Assembly: GCA_000697665.1 (NCBI GenBank)
Contig: KL197750.1
Span: 62,001-126,000 of the forward strand
Reading direction: 5' to 3'
Source: Jaapia argillacea MUCL 33604
Lineage: Eukaryota; Basidiomycota; Agaricomycetes; Jaapiales; Jaapiaceae
DNA: 64,000 nucleotides
The notes below the pieces were generated by a model that saw only the letters and a list, made by a program, of their open reading frames with translations, was not told the origin of the DNA and made no database searches. The position numbers and the translations under genes were made by a program. Below are positions 55,201 to 64,000 of the stretch, piece after piece; position 1 is the first letter of the stretch; each line of letters begins with the position of its first letter.

Positions 55201-57818
55201 ATGCTGCCTATCCGTCGTTTGGCACCTACGGCTCGCTTTGTCGAAGGCTCTAGTCGGTCGCTACTGCAACGGTCACCTCGATCTGTCGCATTCGTGGGTG
55301 CTCGGAGACATAATAGCTCAAGCTCCAGCACCGTTCCACCCCCACAGAACTCAGCGCCCCCGCAAGGAGAGCACCACGTACCCCAGTTACCTCCAGCTCT
55401 GTATATCGCCCTAGCTTGCGTTTTCAGTGGCTTCTTTGGTTATGGAATCTCCCAATCACGGAGAAAAGTCACTATCAACATCGAAACCCATTCGCCTCAT
55501 CGGGATGCGTTGACGAATCCTGAGTATGGTTCGCCGGAGGATTTCCAAAGAGCTATTCGGGATTTGAAGCATGCGTTTGAGAATGACACAGAAGTGAGAG
55601 TTGAGACGGATCCTGAGGTGGTGAAAGTGCATGGGTTTTCGGAGAATGATTATCATCCTGGTGCGTGTTGGCTTCTGGTTTGTTCAGACTCTTCGTTGAT
55701 CCTGCCTATCATCTCGGGTCGCAGGATTCCCGCATACAGTCGTGGTATCTCCACAGACGACAGAAGACGTTGTCAAGATTGTGCATATTGCGAACAACTA
55801 CCGCATGCCCGTCATCGCATATTCAGGCGCGACCAGTTTAGAGGGTCAATTTCGTTCAGTGAGCATGTTTCATCGATTCATTCACACTTCTGAAACTGAA
55901 ATCCTTGTCCATCCAAGACACCGGTTGGGGGTATATGTGTGGATATGTCGGGAATGGATCGCATATTAGAAATTCACGGTTCGCCAACTTGTTCTATTCT
56001 CTAGGCGATGTGTAGTTCTGATCGACCATATAGAGGAAGATTCGGATCTCGTCTGTCAACCAGGTGCTCGATGGATGGATGTCAACGATACACTGAAAGA
56101 GAAGGGTGAGTTCTTTCCGAATGGCACGTTAATTTTGGTGACTGACGCGGGAATTCGTATCGTGTGACCAGGGATTCCTCTATTCGTGCCGGTGTGTTCA
56201 TCTCTTCGACGTTTTGCCATTCACCCTGACACATATCTGATCTCTTGCAGCTTGATCCCGCTCCAGGTGCTACGATAGGTGGGATGCTCGCAACAGGATG
56301 TTCAGGCAGTGAGTCACGCCGCCTCCCCGCGATTCTGTCATGATTCTCAACGAGTACCCCTTCTAGCCAATGCTGTTCGTTATGGAACTGCCAAGGGTGA
56401 ATGGTTCTTGAATGCGGTGAGTACTTTGGATATCACCGTTCAACGCGATGTTGATGGATGAGTATGTAGACTGTTGTTCTACCTTCTGGAGAAGTGATCA
56501 AGACTCGAAGACGAGCGCGGAAATCCTCAGCTGGGTTCGACGTGACTAAACTTTTTATCGGTGCAGAGGGTACACTGGGCATCGTCACTGAAGGTATATT
56601 CGCATCTATTCTCTTGGTTTCTTCCGTCCTGATGAACGTTTGATCAGTGACCGTCAGGCTTGCGCCTCTACTACCAACCACGGTTGCTGTTGTCCATTTC
56701 CCTGATGTCCAGAAAGCTACGGAGGCCGTGAGGGAGATCATGAACCGAGGAGTCGGCATCCGTACGTTCCTCCCACATCCTCCACCTCACTCCACTTATC
56801 CATCACCTCCCAAACAGAATGTGTAGAACTAGTAGACGACGAATTCATGCACGCCACCAACCTCTTCCACCGTCCTTCCCCACCCAAATACGCAATTAAA
56901 GACTCCCTCTTTTTCAAATTCCAAGGACCGTCCCAAGCTTCTCTTAAAGAGACTGCTGCGATAGTGAAGAGTATAGTTGAGAAGAAGGAGTATGGAGGGA
57001 GTGGATGGAAGTTGGCTAAGAATGAACAGGAAGCTGGGGATATTTGGATGGATAGGAAGAATGCGCATTATGCTGGGTTGGGATTGTTGGAAGGGGCTAG
57101 GGGGTGGGCTACGGATGTTTGGTGAGTGATTGTTGGTTCGATCAGGTTGCAATTCGAGACTGATGGCCTTGGTGGGTGGGACTAGTGTGCCGTTCTCGAA
57201 GTTACCGCAGTTGGTGTATGAGACGAAGAAGGATATAAAGGATTCGGGAATTGTATCGCATATAGTTGGTCATGTTGGTGATGGTGAGTGTTGACCTCGG
57301 ACCTAACGTTCCTTGCGCATGACTTCTGACCGACTTGGCTTATTGTGGCTAACAGGAAACTTCCACGCGTTGTTGCTGTTTAGAGACGATAGGGAACTAG
57401 AGACAGTTCGCGAATTAGTGCACAGGATGGTGGAACGAGCCATCTCGCTTGACGGGACATGTACGTCTGCGCTGCCATTCCAAGCTGTTTCGGTGGCATT
57501 ATCTGATTGGCACGCTCCAGGTACAGGAGAGCATGGAGTTGGGATGGGTAAGAAAGAATATTTGTACGAAGAACTTGGGGAAGGAACCGTAGAATTGATG
57601 AAGAATATCAAACGGACAATCGATCCCCATAACTTGTTCAATCCTGGCAAGGTCAGTCGTTCTTTGTTCCGTGTATTGCCGTTGTTTTTGAAGTGAACTC
57701 CATTTAGCTTTACCCTGATTCGCCAGTCCCTGGACAGCATCATCAACAACCTGTTGCTCAACAGCAGCAGGCGGAGACCGCCACACCACAGGTCGTCAAG
57801 ACTGTTGTCCAGTTCTGA
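55201..57818 (+). CDS. D-lactate dehydrogenase (cytochrome), mitochondrial, 613 aa
   Basis: Model of 14 exons: 55201-55660, 55725-55858, 55918-55978, 56034-56105, 56172-56191, 56251-56308, 56367-56416, 56470-56593, 56648-56761, 56818-57121, 57186-57283, 57356-57460, 57521-57651, 57708-57818; every phase agrees. The enzyme oxidises D-lactate to pyruvate with FAD and passes electrons to cytochrome c at the inner mitochondrial membrane. The N terminus is rich in Arg and Ser without acidic residues ([13 protein letters not shown]), a mitochondrial presequence, followed by a membrane helix ([18 protein letters not shown]). FAD-binding motifs: [41 protein letters not shown]. The C-terminal FAD-oxidase part has GHVGDGNFHALL and [13 protein letters not shown]. 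Exon 5 is only 20 nt. The C terminus is Gln- and Pro-rich. Glycolate or 2-hydroxyglutarate dehydrogenase activity is a less likely alternative. Confidence 0.92.
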
Positions 57819-58331
57819 TCGAAACGATTCTTGTAATTCTATCCCATGTTGCCTTCCCGCTACCCCACCGTGCAAGCAGCTCGATGTATCCAGGTGTGGT
57901 TTCCCTTTCCTGGGGTTATTTTCTGATACCTGCTCGATCTTTCTTTGTGTTACCCGCATTGGTGCGGGTTTGTTGTTGTATCTCATTGCGGATATCTTGG
58001 TGTAGATTGTTGTATTCAATAGGTCTGATATCTGATTACCCCGCCTCTCACGACCGTCCATATTTGTGTCAGCTTTTGAGTAAACACCCGTGTGGGCTGT
58101 CGTACGAGATGGCTGGTCAACGCTGTGTTGGTGGGCTTGAAGGGATCGGCGACTCCTTCTCACAATTGGCTATAGGAACCTCGTTTCAGCCGGAGCTAGT
58201 GACGTCCTGGTAAGGAAGGCATTCGTGAAGGTTATGTTTTACGCGATATCGACAAGTCCATGTCCATGATTGCATCAAAGGTCCGTGTATCCGAAAAGTC
58301 CTTGATTGTCCACTTGTTAACTCCTCTGTAC
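57819..58331. other. Intergenic region between convergent genes
   Basis: 513 bases between the stop of D-lactate dehydrogenase and the stop of secreted-protein gene 3. No gene. The minus-strand frame overlapping it from 57303 is a shadow of the dehydrogenase exons. Confidence 0.5.
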
Positions 58332-58877
58332 TTAGGCAACGTTCACCGTGACGTTCAGGAACTCCAGCATAGGTGTCGGGCCCGCCTGATAATATCAAGT
58401 TCGTTCAGTGTCGATAAGCTCGAAAGAGGGACCGCCACTTACACCAATCAGTGCTAGATGCGTCACGCTCAATGTTGCTTTTCCCGGCGTGAAGGAGGTG
58501 GGTACCTGAACGCTGAAATTCTGATGAGGCGGCTTCTGGTCGGGTGGGCTGCTATACTGTGGGTTGTAGGGACCTGTGTAGAGGACGATTCCCAGAGCCG
58601 AAGCGGGGTCTATGCAGCCTCCCGTGTTGCAAGAGCGCAATGCGATGACGATGGCTACCTCTTTTGAACCTGAGATTGAATTCTGCAGGAGATTCTAGTG
58701 GTGAGTATCTCGATTGGTCAACAAGGGAGCTCCTCTTACTGGTCTGTCGACTTCAATAGTGATGTTGCTGCCCGAACTGACAGTTAATCCATCGGCGGGA
58801 GCACCAATGCTGATTGTTTGTGCGAATGCGGTCATGATAATGGTAGCGATGGTCAAGAAGAACTTCAAGGACATCAT
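58332..58877 (-). CDS. Small secreted protein 3, 143 aa
   Basis: Model: complement(join(58332..58385, 58443..58682, 58740..58877)). Exons are 138, 240 and 54 nt, exactly as in paralogue 1, with the same phase-0 introns. MMSLKFFLTIATIIMTAFAQ is the signal peptide. The mature part begins TISIGAPADGLTV, then SSGSNITIEVD, where paralogues 1 and 2 have CAGC; the first Cys pair is therefore replaced by Ser. The second pair (RSCNTGGC) is kept. The sequence ends EFLNVTVNVA, with N-glycosylation sites NIT, NFS and NVT. Much closer to paralogue 1 than to paralogue 2 although 24 kb away and inverted. Secreted, function unknown. Confidence 0.82.
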
Positions 58878-60084
58878 CGTGAGTGTTGAGGGCGTGAAAG
58901 AGCGAGAAAGGTGGCCTTCGAGATCGAATGAGGGCGACAATGAACTTACGAAGTGCGTCAGTCTCCTTTATACTTCAACATTCAAAGCCACGTTGTCGTT
59001 GACATGTTTATTGAGGCATTGTTTGATGAACGGAACTGATGAAATCTGGGCGTTGAGCTAGGCTTGCAACTAGACGGTAGTACGATGGCCAAAGCCGTGG
59101 GTATGGTATCTCTGCTCCATTGTTCATCCAGGCAATGTCTGAGCACCAACACGGCCCAACATACGCCTCATTGGACCAACATCAATGAGCGACCATGTTG
59201 CTTCGCCTCGTTGCTTCCTCGTTCCATCAAGCTGGCAATTCCAGCCAAAAGAATTTCTGGCTCGTGGACGTCACGTAGGTTCACTTGCCTCTTCTATAAC
59301 GTCGGGTGGGCGAGCAGCTGTTGACTAGTAGGAAATGTCCTGGCCTGGAACGTTCTGAAGAAAAACAGTTCCACTTCCACCTCCACCATCGTCTACGACG
59401 ACTCGAACTCACTGGATGGTACCATCGCTACCTATCGAGTTCGGGATGGATTCAAGAGCCTTCTTTCTCATCCCGTCTAGGTGACCCTCGATGGATGATG
59501 ACCCCCGGAGGCGTATTCTGGCAGTAGATATACGTTCGCAGAGAAGTTGGGCCTTCAGCATAATAGTTTTGTTCGCGCCGTTCACCTTGCACGGTGATGT
59601 GTTGCGGTCGCGAGCTGTGTGGTATACAGTACCTCTGGTAACGTCCTTCAAGTTGTGTCTGATCCTTCAATTTGCAAAAAGACAGTCCCTAGTGGCAAGA
59701 CAAACTTGGCCGGTGATTGGCTGGCTCGAGCACTTTGATTGGCTCGTTCGAGTCACGTGGTGGGTGACACGATGTTGACTTGACATTGTGGAGTTGATAA
59801 TGTCTTGTTGTCCACCATATGTTCGCCGTGTGGAGAATGATTATTTAATGAGGCTGCCAATGAGGACGTCTCGGATGGTAGGTGAAGCAATGTTACTGAT
59901 AATGATATGATAAACTACCGCCTGAAGAAAGTATATGACAAAGGGACGGAAGTACAGAATTGAAGGACATACGTCGATCATTGAACAGTCATGGGCTCGT
60001 AAAAATGGTCGTGCAATATCTAAAACAAACAAGCGTAAAGTCACACTGTCTCTTTTGGAAATCGGAACACGAAATGATAGTGGA
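58878..60084. other. Intergenic region
   Basis: About 1.2 kb between secreted-protein gene 3 and the end of chitin deacetylase. Open frames to 95 codons at 59409-59778 overlap on both strands and show no family motif. Confidence 0.4.
58965..58972 (-). promoter_or_regulatory. TATA box of secreted-protein gene 3
   Basis: On the minus strand this reads tataaagg, 88-95 bases before the start codon at 58877, matching the distance seen in paralogues 1 and 2. Confidence 0.55.
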
Positions 60085-61628
60085 TCAGAGGAGGAGAGCC
60101 CCCGCGCTGAAGAGTCCGAAAAGAGCTGTGAGGGCGGATAATCCGGAATAAACCGTCCAGGGGGAACGTGTGGGCAAAGCACCCGACTTGTGAGATGTTG
60201 TAGCCGATCCGGCAGCGTTCTGTCCAGATTGTGTGACAGACGGTGCATTGGTTGATGATGTGGACGACGTCGAGGAGGTAGTAGGCGTAGCTACAAAAAT
60301 AACGATCCGTCAGAAACTGTTCGACAGACAAAAGAAGGAAAAGTGAAACCAACCTGATGAAGGGATGACACCACCGTTATCAGTCGAGTTTGACCACCCA
60401 CTCCCATCCCTAATGCGAGCGGCGCTGACGAGGTTCCAACCGTTCGAAACCATGAGAGGATAAGCAGCTTCGAATGCATCGACTGCTCCATCGCTGAGCT
60501 CGTGTTCGAGGATGATCAAACCGGGAGTTTTGGGACCTGTCAACCAGTTGACCATGTTTGCTTGGATGCTGTCAGCCGTCACACCGTCCAATCCGAGGTT
60601 CCAGTCGTCCGTGCTGGTTAGAAGGTAGAAAATGGGGAATGAACGTCAGTACGCTGGGTTCCGGATGGAAGTAAATGAAGCAACTCACTCTTGGTTCCAA
60701 ACGATAGTTGTCAATCCAAACACCTCAAATGCAATCGCCCTAGTCCTCATATCACTATCCCCATAAGGAGGCCTCCAAAACGCCGGTAACTTTCCACCAG
60801 TGGAGTTATGTATAATCTCCATGGTCCATCCAATCTGCCCTAGGACGTCGAGGTTGGCTAGAGTCGTCATGTAGGGATGTGTCCAGGTGTGAACGGCGAT
60901 ATCGTTTCCGGCTGCGACTGCTTGTTGGAACGCGGCTGCATTTGCGAGGATGTTGGTGCCGATCATGAAATGGGTGGCTGGGATGTTGTTCTGGGTGAGG
61001 AAGGTGTAAAGTCTGGGCGAGGGCTGGCATGAAGCAGCAAAAAGTGGGTAAAAAAGCGACTATATGCATGGATAAATGTGTCACCCACCGAAAGAGGACC
61101 ATCGTCGAAGCCTGTCCCAAGAACACCAGTTGGTGCATCCCAAATATCACCGGGAATGCGGCATTGAGCTGTCCCTGAACAGACCTGGGGACTGTTTGGA
61201 TCGGTTCCTTCGGGGTAGGTGGGGGCACCATTGATGAGTGAGCTAGCGGGTATGTCGGGAATTTTTCCAGCCGCGACGGCGGCGTTGAGAGCGTTCACCC
61301 AAGCTTGAGGAAGCTGTATGGTGTCAGGGGCGCCTGGCGGATAACCTGCAGACCATTCTATGGCACAAGCAGTTAGTGGTGATCGGGTGATATGAGTGGC
61401 TGACAAGAGTGACATACCAGGGCTGCCGACTTGAGAGTAGGTAATGGCCGAAGTATTGGCAGCTTGTTGCCTCTTGAAAAGAGCGTGTGCGGGATGATCG
61501 TCGCGTTGGTACCAGGTAGAAGGAAGAGCTCTGCGAATAGTATCGTCGTGGTCGTCTGCAGGTATTGTGCGGGCTGAAAAGAGCGACGGGAGAGTGAGAG
61601 TAACCAAGAGGAACTGGAAGGTATGCAT
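60085..61628 (-). CDS. Chitin deacetylase, GPI-anchored, 426 aa
   Basis: Model: complement(join(60085..60290, 60354..60613, 60689..61023, 61089..61357, 61418..61628)), phases consistent. Carbohydrate esterase family 4 enzymes remove N-acetyl groups from chitin, giving chitosan, in the cell wall. MHTFQFLLVTLTLPSLFSA is a signal peptide. NodB motifs appear in order: TGFDDGP (catalytic and metal-binding Asp pair), HTWTHPYM (metal-binding His pair), WRPPYGDSD, DDWNL and LILEHEL (final His). After the domain comes a Ser/Thr-rich stretch (TPTTSSTSSTSST) and a hydrophobic end (SALTALFGLFSAGALLL) with no charged tail, which is a GPI-anchor signal. So the protein is held at the plasma membrane or wall. 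A TATA box lies about 112 bases upstream. Confidence 0.95.
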
Positions 61629-63384
61629 TGCTGAAGAAAACCTGGTTGTCGGTGTACCGTGTCGGTGGAAGGAGGGTATTAAAGAGATGAGATGAAAGGA
61701 GATGAGGAACCTTGGAAACCCCTGGCCAAGCAGACTTGGTTTTATAAAGGGGCGGGCGGGGATGGCTGACCGGCTTGCCAGCCGTGCTTGGCAGTTGAAA
61801 CTAGAATGGTCTCGCTGGACTTGGCTTCATCAAGCGTTTACAGTCCGTCGAAACCATCTTGCGTCGGGGGTGCACTTGGCCAAAGCTGGGTGATTCAGAT
61901 ATTCTCTTCGACGATACCAAGGTTTCGTTCGAGCTGGTGGTGACGATGTAGCAGTAAAGTTGGTCCAATGATGGGCTGCGGCATGCCGGCAAATTGGTTC
62001 CACGTTGATCAGATGTTGAACTGTTCATATCTCAATGTTGTTGGCTCATCGATCGCATCGCCGCAGGACGGGTGGACGGGACCACCATCATCTTCAGATC
62101 AGTCTTGGCTTCGGGTACGTCTCGCTGAGTCGGATCTTCATGTTTTTTCAGCAGCGAAGAATTGCAAGGACATCGCTCGTACTTTTGGCGTCCTCGCGTG
62201 CGCTCCAAGGGTCGTTTTGGATCTAGGGTATGATACTTCCAAACGCGTTTCTGAACGAACTTGGCTGGTCTACATTGAACGACTAACGATCCTACACTTG
62301 GGGATCGCGCTGGTGGGTCTCAAGGTCTCAATTATCATGATACCTCCGGATCGGGGTCTATCGTCGTTCTTCCCTCCGCCTGTGGGTGGTCACTCCGCAA
62401 GGTATGCGTTTATTGCTCGATATAGAGACGGACGAACGACGACTCATGCGGTATACAAAATGATGATCAGAACGACGATGGAAAGATTTTACATTATGTC
62501 GGGCGACTACCACAATTGCCGCGGTCAAAGGTGGTACTGAGATCTGGTTCGTCCTTCCTCGTGGTGATCTGATCTCTTCTTCTCAGGCGACCCCTCTATT
62601 GTTCCTCAGCCTGTTTCATGGGGAAGACATCCATTTTCTCTTATCTGGGCTTCACGCTTTTCCGCTCCTTTCCTTGATGGTGGAGGTAACCTGCTAACAT
62701 CTCGGGAGATGCGGCGACGGTCTCGACCAAGGTATCGGATATTTTCAACAAGCAGCTCGATTCAGTTTTGATGTTATGCTTTCTCTGCATGGCTGATTGA
62801 ACCCCTCAGCCCTACCAGCCACCACATCACGGATTCGATCCTCCTCCGAACCCCAATAGCCCTACGTGTACACGGTGTATACTCAACTCCGCGGTTCCTT
62901 TATGTCCTTGGTTAATTTCTGAAGGATAGCTCTCTCTTGTGCGCCGAACTGTGCCACAACCGATTTGTGCTATAGGCTGGGGAGATACACATTCGTTGAG
63001 AATGATGTCAGTCCTTGGTGTTTTATTATGTCGTTCAGTAGTGCTACGTTTTGAGACGACACTGATGGTGAAAGGCCGCAGAATATGTTGCGGTTTCCAC
63101 TGTCGGCCGAGATACCCGCTCAATGGGCTCACCCCGGGTTTCATCATCACTCGCCTGTCGGTCCTTCTTTTTGATCCTCACTCTGGATAAACTTTCACTT
63201 ATCATAAGATTACAGCGAAGGAAATTGATTGTCCCACCTCGGGGGATCGTATTCGCCGTCGGTGGCAACTGATCATATCTTCCCAACCACGATTCCTGTG
63301 CAGGTGGTATCTTGTCATCTCCGTTCGTCCCGGTGCAGGAAATGGTATATATTGCTGTTATGGAGAAGTTCTTTCACTGTGATC
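61629..63384. other. Long intergenic region
   Basis: About 1.75 kb. The longest frame, 61968-62540 on the plus strand, starts with ATG (MMGCGMPANWFHVD) and has 190 codons, but no motif, no homologous copy in the window and no intron support; it is left unannotated as a gene. The last 150 bases resemble the region before ICMT-like 6. Confidence 0.4.
61740..61746 (-). promoter_or_regulatory. TATA box of chitin deacetylase
   Basis: On the minus strand this reads tataaaa, 112 bases before the start codon at 61628. Confidence 0.5.
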
Positions 63385-64000
63385 ATGGCCCATCCACCGT
63401 TACTCAAAATCCCCTTACTCCTTATACTGGCAGGAAGCCATCACATCTCATTCACCCCTCCGAACAAACCTCACTCCTCTCATGAACTGTCTGCCCCATC
63501 CCTGTGGGAGAATGGGATACGCCGTTTCATGAATCTAACTCACTTCGTCAAGGTAACTACCTGTATAACGAAAGTCGCACACTTCACAAACTAACCAATG
63601 GATGATATAGGCCGTTGTTTGGACCGCAGCTATTGGCGAGGCGACCATTCTCTTGACCCAGCGTTATCCATCAATACCTCTCGCACACCAGATTACGCGC
63701 TTGCTCGTCCATAACCGACAGTCCTCTCCCGAACTCACCACCACACTCGCCTTTCTTCTTGGTCTCCTGCTTGTACTTGCAGGTACCTCAATACGCTACA
63801 GATGCTACCGCGCCCTTGGGCGCTTGTTCACTTTCGAATTGAACATTCGACCCAAGCACCGTCTGGTAACGTCGGGACCTTATTCAATCGTCCGCCATCC
63901 CAGTTATACAGGGACGTTACTATGCGATATGGGGGTCTTTCTGTGGTTGTTTTCACGAGGGTCATTGGTGAGAGAATGTGGAATAATTGAGAATCAGGCT
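63385..64000 (+). CDS. ICMT-like membrane methyltransferase 11, partial
   Basis: Model: join(63385..63552, 63611..>64000), intron 58 nt, phase 0; the gene runs off the end of the window after about 186 residues. Start MAHPPLLKIPLLLILAGSHH puts it in the subgroup of copies 6 and 7. First helix followed by FTPPNKPHSSHELSAPSLWE. Exon 2 starts AVVWTAAIGEATILLTQRYP and has YRALGRLFTFELNIRPKHRL and GPYSIVRHPSYTG. The usual SRGSW is SRGSL. The C-terminal acidic motif lies outside the window. It is 12 kb from the nearest other copy, separated by the housekeeping block, and its upstream DNA partly matches that of copy 6. Confidence 0.88.

Noticed and set aside
61968-62540. 190-codon open frame on the plus strand upstream of ICMT-like 11
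   Set aside because: No motif, no paralogue in the window, unusual composition and no splice support; chance length is plausible in GC-balanced DNA.
16219-63384. A secondary-metabolite gene cluster made of methyltransferases, MFS transporter, aminotransferase and dehydrogenase
   Set aside because: No core synthase (polyketide, non-ribosomal peptide, terpene or RiPP precursor) is seen, and the array is interrupted by housekeeping genes. Nearness alone is not enough.

Overview
The window looks like nuclear DNA of an Agaricomycete-type basidiomycete fungus. Most introns are short (about 44-70 nt, GT-AG) and genes are dense. The recognisable genes are fungal: eIF3e, MPDU1, a mitochondrial D-lactate dehydrogenase, a GPI-anchored chitin deacetylase, F-box and BTB proteins. 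Many genes belong to lineage-expanded families. Gene models were built by eye from reading frames, splice signals and phase agreement; nothing was searched against a database. I saw no rRNA, tRNA, CRISPR, or recognisable transposon or retroelement gene. A run of 932 N (6352-7283) is an assembly gap.

Layout. 1-6351: non-coding DNA with a degenerate duplicated segment, an 8-exon gene of unknown function (minus), and a decayed BTB gene. 7284-10420: an 8-exon gene of unknown function (minus). 10913-15540: three tandem paralogues (F-box-like start), the middle one frameshifted. 15991-21220: three ICMT-like membrane methyltransferase genes around an MFS transporter. 23113-24396: an F-box gene. 26367-30860: a tandem segmental duplication carrying a decayed multipass membrane-protein family. 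31391-51133: a long ICMT-like array mixed with two small secreted-protein genes, a 148-bp minisatellite, a small membrane-protein gene and a PLP aminotransferase. 51746-57818: conserved housekeeping block (MPDU1 and eIF3e head to head, then D-lactate dehydrogenase). 58332-61628: a third secreted-protein paralogue and chitin deacetylase, both minus. 63385-64000: another ICMT-like gene cut by the window edge.

The most striking content is the ICMT-like family: ten complete genes, one cut by the window end and one inverted pseudogene within 48 kb. All eleven coding copies share one phase-0 intron at the same place, a variable first exon of 53-65 codons and a conserved second exon of about 182-187 codons with the RHPSY and C-terminal acidic motifs. 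Canonical CaaX processing normally uses one such enzyme, so this array has probably taken on other substrates. The window also shows the birth-and-death signs expected of such an array: inverted copies, a pseudogene, a copy with a changed key residue, and repeated intergenic fragments.
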